DNA of 64,000 nt, from the NCBI GenBank assembly GCA_014529385.2, contig CM043945.1, positions 144,327,741-144,391,740 on the forward strand, read 5' to 3'. Shown here piece by piece: positions 1 through 11,254 of the stretch; the stretch's first letter is position 1; each line of letters starts with the position of its first letter. Both the position numbers and the translations under genes were made by a program. The notes under the pieces are model-generated. The model did not search any database. It saw only the letters and a list, made by a program, of their open reading frames with translations, and had not been told where the DNA came from. The DNA comes from Adiantum capillus-veneris. Lineage: Eukaryota; Streptophyta; Polypodiopsida; Polypodiales; Pteridaceae.

Positions 1-480
1 TTGTCCAGGATACAACGATCGTGAACAAAACCTGTATGAGATCCGTGTGTAATGTCAGGTAGAAAATCCCGAAGTCTATGACTGATCATCTTGGCTAATA
101 TCTTGTACATCGTGGGGAGGAGAGTGATCGGCCTCCATTGCCGTGGCAATGAAGAGTCCCCTCCCTTTGGTATAAGAGATATTAGGCCAGAGCAAAGAGA
201 TGCAGGCATAACTCCAGTGTCAAAAATCTCCTGAAAGCCCTATAGCAAGGGCATATGCAGCAAATCCCAGAAGGACAAAAAGAAAGATCTAGTTAAGCCA
301 TCACGTCCTGGGCAAGAGGCTGCATCCAAACTACAATTTGCATTATACATCTCCGAGACAATGAAAGGACACATCAAAAACTGCCTCATATCGTCGGATA
401 GTCTGGGCTGCGTAAAGGACCATACACTCACGAGCCTCTAAAACCTCAGAGGTGCATACATCCGCACTAAACAATTGCGC
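1..480 (-). pseudogene. LINE (L1-type) ORF2 reverse transcriptase, downstream half
   Basis: Read on the minus strand from 480 down to 1, this is the start of a LINE reverse transcriptase. Visible in order: LFSADVCTSEVLEAR, then PGRDGLTRSFF (the pre-palm block of plant L1 elements), a LIPKG motif, RPITLL, and GFVHDR (the block equivalent to TGF-x-x-R). The coding frame changes once near 425 and there is an in-frame TAG at 240-242, so the copy is dead. The catalytic YADD block would lie beyond the left edge. The upstream half of the same ORF is at 13893-14210 and matches in reading frame and topic; the two were separated by the CACTA element at 484-13889. The LINE assignment is firm; the exact clade is not determined. 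Confidence 0.85.
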
Positions 481-483
481 ATA

Positions 484-514
484 CACAAGGAACTTTGGAC
501 ATGTTATCATATAG
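484..514 (+). repeat. Left terminal inverted repeat of CACTA-1
   Basis: The outermost 31 bases of the element, starting CACAAGG. It pairs with 13859-13889 at 26 of 31 positions. The preceding ATA (481-483) is the left copy of the target duplication. Confidence 0.8.
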
Positions 515-539
515 CAACACCCATTGCGTTTTGTGTACT

Positions 540-960
540 TCCTAGATAGAACTAGAAACTTTAGAGCTTTTTTCTAGATGGATCTAGCAAAATTATTATT
601 TTACAGAATTTCCTATATAGTGAGTTGTAGTTTGCTACATGGAACTAGCAAATTCAAAGTGCCTCTAGATTTTCTAAATGGTAAGTCGCTAGATCCAAGT
701 AGGAAATTCCATTTTTTTTATATGGTAAGTTAGTAATTGCTAGATGAAACTAGAAATTTATAAGCTCCCTTGGGTTTCCAATATAGTAAGTTTGTAGAGT
801 TGCTAGCTACAAAGAGCAAAATTCTGAGTTTCTATATGGTAAGTTAAGAATTGCTCGATGGGACAAGCAATCTCAAGGTGCCTCTAGAGTTTTGTTATAG
901 TAGCTATGTGGTTACTAGTTAGAGCCAGCAAATCTTAGGTCCAACACAATTACTGAATAG
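540..960. repeat. ctag-rich subterminal repeats, left end of CACTA-1
   Basis: A degenerate array of short phrases such as gctagatggaactagcaa, atatagtaag and gctacatggaac, in both orientations. Related phrases recur at 13480-13860 near the other end. Subterminal arrays of this kind are binding sites for the element-encoded DNA-binding protein in studied plant CACTA elements; binding here is inferred from position only. Confidence 0.6.
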
Positions 961-2450
961 AAAGTATACAAGTTCACACTTAGAACATGGTAACTATCTA
1001 CTGCTAAGCATTTACAATGAAAATCTAAGATTAGAATTGGTTTCCTATACATTTCTTCTGATAGTCTGTTTGTTAACAAAAGCACAACATTTTGTACATT
1101 TTATCATGTAGGAAATTATATTCTTTCTCATTGTATTTGATAGAGTGCTTAACATCATGAGCTTCTAGTGAACATGCACAAATATCTAGTTAGGTGAAGT
1201 TGCAGAAAGGGGAAAGATAGGCCCTTCAGGCATGTTTAGAGTAGTGTATTAAGGCAACTCAAATGTGGCTTGATAGTGTATGGCTCCATGTCTTGAAACT
1301 CTGGCTTAATGTACTGAAGAAAGCAAGTCAAGTGCAATGAGCGGGTTATGAAGCTTTAAGGCATCCATCTACATGTGTTGTGATGCAAGGTTGCTTGCAA
1401 GCCATAATTTACATTACACTTGCCATATAGTCGAAATCGTTCATGATATTGCAAGCACTTTTTAACTATTTTTGGACTAGGCTCTAACACAAGCAATTCT
1501 AACTGCTTTATTTTTGCAGAGTTAATTCAACTTTTGACATCAGCTTTTATCTTCTTTTGTGTTTATTTGTGTTACACTGTATTGCCTTTGCAGGACCAAG
1601 GTGTTGATAGAGGGATTGAGCTCTATAATAAAATATAACAACTTGTCATGCCTTCCTTAGCTCTACATGCCATCACCCTCAACATAATTGCATGTGCCAT
1701 ATTATGCTACAAGAAATATTAGCACTCTTTGAGCAACACCGCTTGGTTGAAGCTACTTGCCAAAGTTTGGCAAGTATAATAACGAGCTCAAGGCCAACTT
1801 CTTCTTTGAGTCTTGCATAAACTTCATCCAAGCCTAAGTAATAGCATGAGTGATTGTCAACAAAAAAAACCTTTTGGTTTCAAGTTTTACACTATTTTCA
1901 AATTTCTAGCAATTGTCCATGCAAAGCTTCTTTTGATGGACTAGCTTTGTTACTTGTTTCAATGCTTCACTATATTACAAACTCCACTATAGTACTCTTT
2001 CCACACAAGCTAGAGCACAATGATGTAGCTTTTCTTGAACCAAATATTCTAGCTATTCCAATCAACTACCTCGATATCCAATAGCATGTTCTCTCTTATA
2101 GAAGATTTCAACAAAATTCCTTGGCATGTCATACATAATGACTTTACCACAACATAGTGAGCTTCTAGAAGACACACCACATATCTAGCTAAGTGTGGTT
2201 GATGTCCTGATTCCCCATATACTTACATATGTGCATTTTGAGGGTAGGAAATTACACCGATCTTATGCAACAAAATCACCTATTTGCATACATAATGACC
2301 AAAATGAGAATATATCCTTATGTAAGTGGGTCAAAGCATGGTTTGGTGGTACAAAAAGTAGTGTCCTTGACACAACATATGCTTGGTGATTCTTGTGTGT
2401 AAAAACCATGGGCATTTTTTTGGAATTGGGGAGGGCAAATAAACTTCTTT
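961..2450. other. AT-rich non-coding interior of CACTA-1
   Basis: No convincing coding region. Two short relatives of the hairpin arm at 10131-10330 occur at about 1152-1200 and 2158-2205 (both contain gagcttct followed by a tatctag(c/t)ta phrase). Otherwise nothing recognisable. Confidence 0.5.
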
Positions 2451-2556
2451 TTTAAGTGGACGTTTTTTTAACTTTAGAAGCATGCAATCCTAAGAAGAGG
2501 TGGGGGTGACGGCGGGGCCGGGGGGTGGGGTTACGGTTGGGAGCTTTCACTCCAGC

Positions 2557-2557
<1 letters not shown>

Positions 2558-2594
<37 letters not shown>

Positions 2595-2669
2595 CCTCTC
2601 CCTGTGTGTCTCTCTCAGTTTTGAACCCTCTCGCCTTCCTTGCTGCCTCCATAGCCACCGAACTGATGT

Positions 2670-2722
<53 letters not shown>
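2558..2722 (+). repeat. Two (CT)n microsatellites in the leader of the 2727 gene
   Basis: (CT)n at about 2558-2591 and again at about 2672-2722, with an 80-bp spacer. The second tract ends five bases before the ATG at 2727, so it would form the 5' leader. Pyrimidine tracts close to transcription starts are common in plant promoters; whether this one is functional is not known. Confidence 0.75.
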
Positions 2723-2726
<4 letters not shown>

Positions 2727-2756
2727 ATGGATAGTAGCGCAGGAGATTACTGTCTT

Positions 2757-2900
2757 GGTGATGCTCAAAACCTTTCTTTCGATGACATAGAAGGTGATGC
2801 TCAGGACCTCTCTTTCAACGAGGTAGAAGGTGATGCACAGCTCCTCTCTATCGACGAGATGGAAGGTGACGCACAGTTCCTCTCTTTTGACGAGGTACAA
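2757..2900 (+). repeat. 36-bp coding tandem repeat (4 units)
   Basis: Four in-frame copies of a 12-residue acidic unit (consensus GDAQ-LSFDE-E) right after the first ten residues. Synonymous and conservative differences dominate, which suggests the array was once translated. Confidence 0.75.
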
Positions 2901-3623
2901 GGTGGCCCAAGCAATGTTTAGCAGATGCACATCAATTCCATTAGCACTAGTATTCCAGCCGGTAATCAGGCTTTTCTTCGTGATTATTGGGCTGCAAAGA
3001 AACGCGCACAGAGAAGCAAGGAAAGACATCCTACGTCTGCTCTTGGATTACGGGAAGCCAGGTCAAGAAAGAACATTTGTGCAGCGGTGGCTCGATGTTG
3101 GCGCAAGCAAACAGTAGGGATTGCAAAGAATGAGTAGAAGGAAATATTCCGGCAACTCCTGGACCACCAAACATTTTCCTTGCTGCAACCATCAAATTTC
3201 AGCAAAGTCGAAGACACTATTGTATCGGGTGTGCGCAACACTTTGACTCAAATGAAGGTCCCTCATTCAGCAAGTGAACTTTTTGTAAAGAGAAGCTCTT
3301 TGGCAATGATTCTGAACAATAGTACAAGCTCACAATCAGTAAACCAATCCAGAATGGCTAGTATCTTGGGGATCCATCGAAGGAATATAGCTGCAGTAAG
3401 CTCACGGCTAGAGAATAAAGATGAAGATGAAGTGTTGCCATTGAGTGCTTGTGAGAGACAATTGCCACGAGGAACCGTTATTACCAATGAAACAAGAGAT
3501 TTGGTATATGCCTTTTGGACATCAGAGAGCAGAGTTTCACCCAACAAGAAAGACATATGCAAGATGAGAATTGGAATGAAAAGTGTCGTCAAACATCCTA
3601 TACATCTACTCGACGAATCTCAG

Positions 3624-5306
3624 GTACCAACAACTTCTAGTAATTGTACATCTTGTTTGGTGCTACTTAAGGCTTATTTGGTCCAGACAGTACCAAATTT
3701 GGTAGTCTGCTGTACGGCAGAGGGTGTTTACAGTACCAAAGAATATCCATAAAGTACCAAATCCTAGCTATCGACTGCCAAAGCCTATCCATAGAGTTTT
3801 AAACCCTCTCTATAGAGTACCAAAACCTAATTATCCAGTACCAATGCCTATGTATAGAGAACCAAAAGTCTATTTACAGAGTACCAAACTCAACGGATAC
3901 CACCAAAGCCTCTCTGTAGAGTACCAAATCCTATCACTATAGGACCAGGATCTATTTACAGAGTACCCCACACTTCTGATAGTACGAAAGCCTATATGTA
4001 GAGCACCAAATCATGTCTATCGAGTACCAAAGGCTATCTATGGAGTAACAAAGCACATCTGTAGAGTACCAAATCCAGTGTATCTAGTACTAAAGCATAT
4101 GTATGGAGTACCAAAGCAGATCTGTAGAGTACCAAATCCGGTATATCGAGTACAAAATCCTAGCTATCGAGTGCCAAAGCCTATCCATAGAGTTTCAAAC
4201 CCTCTCGATAGAGTACCAATACCTATTTATCCAGTACCAATGCCTATGTATAGAGAACCAAAAACTATTTACAGAGTACCAAACTCATCAGATACCACCA
4301 AAGACTATCTGTAGAGTACCAAATATTCTCTGTAGAGTACCAAATTCTATATGTAGAGTACCAAAGCCTATCACTATAGGACCAAAGTCTATTTACAGGG
4401 TACCCCACACTTCTGATAGTACCAAAGCCTATATGTAGAGTACCAAATACTGTCTATCGAGTACCAAAGGCTATCTATAAAGTACCAAAGCACATATGTA
4501 GGGTACCAAATCCGGTATGTCGAGTACCAACTCAGATCTGTAGAGTACCAAATCCGGTATATCGAGTACCAAATCCTAGCGATCGAGTGCCAAAGCCTAT
4601 CCATAGAGTTTCAAATCCTCTCGACAGAGTACCAAAACCTATTTATCCAGTACCAATGCCTATGTATAGAGAACCAAAGTCTATTTACAGAGTACCAAAC
4701 TCATCGGATACCACCAAAGACTATCTGTAGAGTACCAAATCCGCTCTGAAGAGTACCAGATCCTATCTGTAGAGTACCAAAGCCTACCACTATAGGACCA
4801 AAGTCTATTTACAGGGTACCCCACACTTCTGATCGTACCAAAGCCTATATGTAGAGTACCAAACTCATCGGATACCACCAAAGACTATCTGTAGAGTACC
4901 AAATCCTCTCTGAAGAGTACCAGATCCTATCTGTAGAGTACCAAAGCCTACCACTATACGACCAAAGTATATTTACAGGGTACCCCACATTTTTGATAGT
5001 ACCAAAGCCTATATGTAGAGTACCAAATAATATCTATAGAGTACCAAAGCCTACCGACAGTACCAAATCTACAGTACCAAATTTGGAACTTTTTGGTACT
5101 GTTGAACTTGGGTGCACGTCTGTCCACTATTACAGTACCAAATTTGGTACTTTTGGGTACTGTTGAACTTGGGTGCACGTCTGTCCACTATTATAGTACC
5201 ATATTTGGAACTGTCAAAAGCCAGTTTTGACACTACTGCATTAGTGAAATTTTACCAGTACCGTGATGTTGGTTTTTCTCTGAATCGTTTTGTTTTTGTG
5301 CCATAG
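3624..5306 (+). repeat. Phase-0 intron filled by a 21-bp satellite (unit about tatagagtaccaaatcctat)
   Basis: The intron between the two exons is 1683 bp. From about 3690 to 5210 it is a degenerate tandem array with a 21-bp period built on gtaccaaa. A higher-order repeat is also present: the phrase around cactatagga recurs at about 3933, 4370, 4786 and 4950. The array opens and closes with the near-palindrome taccaaatttggta and related forms (about 3690, 5080, 5140 and 5200). Because 21 is a multiple of three, the array reads as a heptad (YRVPNPS-like) in open frames, but this is a by-product and not evidence of a protein. Confidence 0.8.
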
Positions 5307-7430
5307 GTTGAGTTGTACCAAAGATTCAAGAAGGCTCACCTAACAGTGGTAGTGTCTCTTAGATTCTTCAAGGCATTGAAGCCATACTTTGTACGGAAGT
5401 TGAAGGACAGAAATACTTGCTGCTGTGTGGTTCATGTGCAGATGCTCTATTTCAAAGAGGCCCTTAATCAAATGCGGTAGAACAAGTTCGGGCACCACGG
5501 GAAAGGTCACCTTTGCACTTGCTCCGTTTGTTGCAGAGGTGATGAGAGAGGAACGTGTTTTGCAAACCAAGCAGTGTGTCAGCACATCACCATTATGTGG
5601 GAATCCATCATGTGCCCAAAGCCTCCAAATTGTGAATACCATGCAAAGAAATGCTTGATGGGGGACTGCTCACAATGTGGAGTACGGAGGTTGACATTTT
5701 GTCCCGATGAGATAGTAGAGGATAGCAAGGAGGTGTCTGTGAAGGTTTTCATGGAGGTTGGAACAGGACAGGTTCACGAAGGTGGGAGTGAGAAGAAGAG
5801 AAAGGACTTGATTGTGCAACGGATGAAAAGTGGGACTTTTCTTAGCCTATTTTCAGCCCATCTGATAGGCTTCATCAGGCACAACTTTGTCTTCCGCTGG
5901 CAAGCCCAACAATTCAAGGACTGTTTGCAGAATTTTCCTAGCAACGTTGTAGTATCTGTTATTGACTTTGCGGAGAATTATTCCTTTAAAGTTCAGAATG
6001 AAATTCAGTCAATGCATTGGTGGTCTACCCAAGTCACAATACTTGTGCACATCACTTATTTAAGAAATGCAGCAGGTGGTACATAGAAGACGCTGCACTT
6101 CTACATATCGGATGACAAGCAGCATGACACATTTTTTGTACAACATTGTTTCTTGCTGCATGACAAGTGGTTGAAAGAACGAGGACATTCTCTGCAACAA
6201 CATTGGGTTCGGTCAGATGGTGCTGCTTCACAATTCAAGGCCCGTAGACCTTACTATTTTGTGGCCAGGTACTATCAAATGACAGGCTTGCACATGATGC
6301 ATAACTTCTCTGCATCCGGCCATGGAAAAGGTGAACATGATGGGGCAGGGGCAGTCATCAAGAGAACTTTGACGCATGAGGAATTGAAACCAGATGGCTG
6401 GCGTATGAAGTGTGCAGCCGATGTTGTCAACTTTTTGAAAGCAACTCTTCAGCCAAGAGAACAGTCTCAGAGGTGTAATACGCAAAGAGTCTTTTGGCTT
6501 ATTGGCGCGAATGAAGTGCAGCGCAATCTGCAATGGGACTGTGAGCGCATCGTTGGCTCCTGCTCATTTCATTGTGCTGATGGCTATTCATAGGACAACC
6601 GCACCGCCATACGCTTTCGATCACTTTCATGCTTTTGTGATCCGTGTATGTGTGGGTTGTGGAGAAGATGCAGGAACAGAATGCACATTGAAGAATGGAA
6701 ATATGTTTGCATCAAACCCTTGCCAGAGTCCGGGGATACAATTAGGGATGACGAATCAGATGACGAGGAGGAGGGTGGAGATTCAACATCGATTCCGATG
6801 AGCCAAGTGTCCAACCTGCCACTATATGAAGGATGCCCTGAAATGTTAAGTGGCATGCTGTCCATAGGGGATAATTTTGCAGTAAAAGCAGCTAAGGCAA
6901 ACGAAGACTTCTACATTATCAAATGCACAGAAGTGTTGTACCAAACGGTGAAAGCACAAAAGGATAAGTGGCATAACAAAATTGTTAGAGGAGGGAAGGT
7001 TGTTGAAGGCTTTTTTTATGGCCAAGTTGAAGGAAAAGCTGATACATACCGGCTATTGGATCACACATCTCCGGTAATGATCTACTCACATCTTGTTAGG
7101 GCCATACGTTTCCCGATGGAGCCTATTGCAGGATCCCTAGGTCAAATTTTACAATACAAGTTGTCTACTGAAGTATATGAGAGGAGGTTTAGTTCCAAAT
7201 CTTAGAAGTGGTGAGTGGAGATTGTACAATAGAAGATGACAGGGATGGATAGTGGGCATTGAGTGGATGAAGTGGGTGTTGCATGGAGTGTGTTCTAAAT
7301 CTTCTTGTGAGTAGAGTTTTCGTAATGGGCAAGATTGTGTTGCGGGTGTGTATGTTTGTCGCATGCAGACATGAACTCCAACATGGTGGGTTACTTCAGA
7401 TGGATGCATACTTAGGGAACACATTGTTGT

Positions 7431-8600
7431 TTGTGTATCAAATGTGATACCCTCATGAAAACACGAGGAGTTCTTGATGGATTTCTTGTATGGAGTTTAA
7501 CTATGAGGACTTTTTCTGTTTGCAATTTCACTACCCAAGGCCTCTCCTATTTCGATAAGATGATTGCGATTTGGCATTGTTATGGTGAGCAATGTGTTGA
7601 TTGTAGGATATGCACACTATGGTTGTGGCATCACTTCAGATACATTGATTGCAGGATATACACACTTGGATGTGAAATCAACATTACGCAAGACATTTTC
7701 TCACTGGTGATTTTGCTCAATATGTATGCCAAATGTGGTGCCCTTCCAAAAGCACGAACAATCCTTGGTGGGCCTCCTCTTGGAGATGTCATCTCTTGCA
7801 ATGGGTTGATTAATGTAGGATATGCCCAACATGGCCGTGGTAAGGAAGGCCTAGCTGGCTGTTGTAGCCAGATGCAAAGAGAAGGTCTTTCTCCAAGTGT
7901 ATCCACCTTATCTTGCACCTTGGGGACCAAGCAAAGACCTTCACATGGGTGAGACAATTCACTATGTTAGGGTTTATAAGAAAGATGTTGTGCTTGGGGA
8001 TGCTTTGATTGACATGTATGCATAACATGAGGCCCTTACAAAATCATAGAAAGTTCTTGATGGACATCCACTCTAGGATGTCATCTCTCTTGAAGCATGT
8101 TTATTGTCGGATAAGCCCAACATGGAAGTGGCCTGTTGGAGAAACATTTTATGCTTAGTAGTGCTTTGGTTGCTATGTATATGAAATGTAGTGCCCTTCA
8201 AAAGCACATAAAGTTCTTGATGAGCTTTCTATCCAAAATGCCTTCGCTTAGACCACAATGATGGCCGGATATGCCCAACATGGCTATGGCAAGGTAGCTC
8301 TGGGTTGCTTTATCCAAATACAAAGGAAGACCTTTCTCCAGATGCAATCACCAATGCTAGCACCTTCAGGGATTGTTAGAGAAACACGTTGAGCATGGTA
8401 ATGCTTATGTTGTGGGAAATGAAGCTCTAGGTTGTCTTATCCAGATGAAAAGAGAGGGACTTTCTCCAAATGCAATCACATAAACTTGCACCATGAAGTC
8501 ATATGGCCTTATGCTGAAGACCTTCACATGGGTGAAAGAATTCACAATGAGATTTTTAGTTAGGAGTCGTTGGAGAAACATGTTGCTCATACCTCATCCC
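7431..8600 (+). pseudogene. PPR (PLS-type) gene fragment, decayed
   Basis: Three to four degraded pentatricopeptide repeats run head to tail. The clearest, at about 7700-7940, reads LLNMYAKCGALPKAR, then DVISCNGLI, GYAQHGRGKEG and MQREGLSPS, matching the L and S motifs of plant PLS-class PPR proteins, which act in organelle RNA editing. Weaker repeats follow near 7950-8110, 8160-8350 and 8400-8560 with many stops and frame changes. No start, targeting peptide or E/DYW tail is seen. It lies within CACTA-1 between the 2727 gene and the transposase, so capture of a host gene piece by the transposon is the simplest reading. Confidence 0.75.
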
Positions 8601-8788
8601 TCGAGATACACTTCGAGCCCAAGGCAATTGCAAATAGTTGGACGAGCTCAAGTGTTCTAGTGTGACAGAGGCTTAAGGCATAAATGAGTGGAGTTCAATT
8701 TCTGGAGCTAAACGGGAAAGGCCAAGAAAGAAAAGCTTCAATCTGAGCCTCCCGCCACCCAAAAAGAGATTGCGTAGGAGAACACTCG

Positions 8789-8790
<2 letters not shown>

Positions 8791-8825
<35 letters not shown>

Positions 8826-8859
8826 CTGAGAGCCGTCGTCCTGTCTTGCGGTCTGCAGG

Positions 8860-8932
<73 letters not shown>
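8791..8932. repeat. (GA)n microsatellites
   Basis: A run of about 28 bp at 8791-8819 and a longer one of about 69 bp at 8864-8932. The flanks share a gtcgtcct(g/c)tct phrase, so the two tracts may come from a local duplication. Confidence 0.85.
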
Positions 8933-8935
<3 letters not shown>

Positions 8936-10130
8936 GTCGTCCTCTGACGGAGATCGCCTTTTGACACGCTCTGCTGCGCGCTCTGGAGATCGTCTTTCCT
9001 GCTGTGACACGCTCTGCGTCGTCCTGTCTTGGAGCTCGTGTTGTCTCGCGCTCTGCAAATTGTTGTCTTGTGTTGCACTTCGACTGCCCGCTTGCGCACC
9101 TCAAGTAATTAATCTTGTAACCTTTTTGAAAATTCTTTTAACTTAAATCAGCGACTATCTTTTATGTGGGCATTGCGTCCGTCTTTAAACCCACCCCCCC
9201 CCCCCAACCCCCAAACACAAAAAAACAAAAAAAACCCACAGAAACTTGGCAAACCTAAATTTGTGAAACACCATAGGTAAATTGCCTTCAAATTTGTAGG
9301 TTTTCTCGCCTTCAAATATAAAATTTAGAGGTAAATTTTAAAATTTGTAGGTGGGATTACACTAAACCTAGGTTTTTTTTTAGCATAAGTTCGGGAAAAA
9401 TGATTTTCACAAATATTCAAAAATCCCACCAAGACAAATATGAACCGGAATTTTTACAATACTAGCCCCAAGTGCAATAGCATTTCTCACCTATTTCGGC
9501 CTCAAGCGAAACTCCGAAATACCGGTTTTCCCGATTCCATTTCTATCGTTCTTGTTTCGAGTGGTGACTATGCCCCCCCTTCTTGTTTATGTACCTGAGC
9601 TAAGATGAAGTAGGGCAAACTCCTATGATCTCGGAAAACATCCCCCACAACCAAAGAAAAATAATATAAATAGGGTGGTCAAACCATACATCAATGGTGG
9701 CATAGATATGCAGGACCCTGACCAAAGATAGATGTAACCCTAGACACCCTGGAAATTACGTCAGTAACACTATGACAGTAGGGTGGAGGCATGCCCGCTA
9801 CCTACAGGATCCCCAAGCACCAGTAGAATCGTGGGTGTAGATAATTGCAGAGATCATACCCTAATATGACACAGAGTGAGGAGAGACTTGCCTAGTTCTG
9901 GGCCAACCAACGCAAATTCATCAGAAGAGTCATCGTTACAACATCACTGATGTACACCACCCTCCAGTCCCAGCATGATCTAGGATGGAACTAGGTTTGC
10001 ATATTACAGTTGTACATCCGACGCATACAATGATGCATTGACATTGCGATTAGTGATAGAGCTCCCACAAGAAGATTTAGAGATTTTCACACGTAGGAAA
10101 AGGGAGCCTTTTTCAATGTTTTTCATACAA
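8933..10130. other. Unassigned interior of CACTA-1
   Basis: Contains poly-C with A runs at 9190-9235 and a tataaatag TATA-like string near 9664, but no coding region I can support. Confidence 0.4.
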
Positions 10131-10330
10131 TGCATAACATCAAGAGCTTCTGCTCGAGAGGCACCGCATACCTAGCTAGGTACAATTGGGAGCAGGGGAC
10201 CACCGCCCCCCCCCCCCCCCCCCCCCCCCCCCCACCAGGTCGGCGCTCCCGTGTCCCCAATCGTACCTAGCTAGGTATGTTGTGCCTCCCTCACAGAAGC
10301 TCATGATGTTGAGGTAAGTCATAACATGGG
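10131..10330. repeat. Imperfect long inverted repeat with a poly-C loop
   Basis: The left arm (about 10131-10203) and the reverse complement of the right arm (about 10241-10330) match over most of their length; both contain gagcttct, then catacctagctaggta, then attggg. The loop holds about 28 consecutive C (10206-10233). Such a transcript would fold as a long hairpin. Single-arm relatives occur at about 1152 and 2158, also inside CACTA-1, so the arm is a small repeat family of this element. Confidence 0.7.
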
Positions 10331-10484
10331 AATTATTGTGAGAATCTGTCCAAAACTTCTTGTGGATCCATTCTCCCACAGCTTGCTATTGATGTATAAT
10401 GCACCCCTATTAGGACCTCCCACCTATTGCGTATATTGCATTGTCTCATAGGCCGAGTTTGGCCTTTTGTAGACACTAACACAA

Positions 10485-10486
<2 letters not shown>

Positions 10487-10548
<62 letters not shown>
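10487..10548. repeat. (CT)n microsatellite
   Basis: About 62 bp of uninterrupted (CT)n. Confidence 0.9.
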
Positions 10549-10550
<2 letters not shown>

Positions 10551-11254
10551 GCCAAACACACACATTTAAACGTATAACCGGCCCTGTGAACGCATCTAAG
10601 ATCCATTATAAAGAGAAAAAGCTCCCTTTATACTGATTATTAACTAAAAATCTTACTCTTCTATGCTTATGATATTTGCTCATTTCAACACAACATATCA
10701 AATCTATCACAAATATGAACCGTAAATTTTACAATACTAGCCGGTATTAGGGAAAAATTAAACTATTTCCATGTATTTTCAACGGAATTTTCTCCTTCTT
10801 GCCCTCCCCTCAACCGGCTACTTTGATTTTGCAACCGGCTCTAGGCTAAACTGAGGCACACTTTTCCTAAACACTACCCCCAAGGTGCTCGAAAAAAACA
10901 AAACAAAACAAAACCTTCTTTTAATCATTCTTTAAAAGCTCCCAAGTGTTCGACAAAAATGTGTCTTAGCTTAATATCGTACCGTTTTCTGCTTAAGGGC
11001 AAAAAGAGTGTCAAAACCCCAAAGGTAAACCAAATGTATTAAAATTTTCTCTTGACAAATTCAAGGAAAGGAATTTTGTATGCTTGGAAAAATGAAATTT
11101 TCCCGAACACTCCTTAGCTTTGTGTTAAAGATGCTAAACTAAATTGGCTTTGGTTTTTACACTAAATTTTGTTGGCCTCAAGTTCGTGGTCTTCTTCTTT
11201 TAATCATTCTTTAAAAGGTGATCCTATAAAGAAAATCAATCTTCTCCTCTATAC
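10549..11254. other. Unassigned AT-rich stretch upstream of the tnp2-like gene
   Basis: No ORF of interest. The phrase cttcttttaatcattctttaaaag occurs twice (about 10916 and 11194), a short direct repeat that may mark a local duplication in the promoter region. Confidence 0.4.

Larger units (their letters stand above)
2727..7205 (+). pseudogene. Transposase-like gene of a poorly described family; two exons, five internal amber codons
   Basis: Two exons (2727-3623 and 5307-7205) share one frame across a phase-0 intron with CAG/GTACCA donor and CCATAG/GTTGAG acceptor. The product would be about 930 residues: four 12-residue acidic repeats (GDAQ-LSFDE-E), a basic region, KPYFVRKLKDRNTCCC, a zinc-ribbon-like Cys/His stretch, then a core with VIDFAENYSFKVQNEIQ, HFYISDD-QHDTFFVQH, HWVRSDGAASQFKARRPYYF and SGHGKGEHDGAGAVIKR, and a C-terminal domain with FYIIKCTEV. 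The core resembles a DDE-type nuclease (acidic residues in DFAEN, SDG and GEHDG), and I recall the same order of motifs in unnamed proteins of mosses, lycophytes and cnidarians. Stops lie at 2919, 3135, 5478, 6084 and 6591, every one TAG, with no frameshift. Function is unproven. It sits inside CACTA-1, as cargo or as a second element gene. Confidence 0.75.

Noticed and set aside
2452-3029. Open frames through the CT tracts (Ser-Leu or Arg-Glu repeats)
   Set aside because: They are products of the dinucleotide repeat and conflict with the better-supported 2727 gene.
3724-5178. Open frames with a YRVPNPS-like heptad on both strands
   Set aside because: A 21-bp tandem unit stays open in several frames by arithmetic; the region lies in an intron between two matching exons.
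2727-7205. TAG reassigned to an amino acid or read through in this genome
   Set aside because: Other coding fossils end and break normally, the gene's own end is also TAG, and methylation-driven decay explains the pattern more simply.
8673-9104. Three overlapping minus-strand frames with Ser-Leu runs
   Set aside because: Created by (GA)n; no domain and no codon bias.
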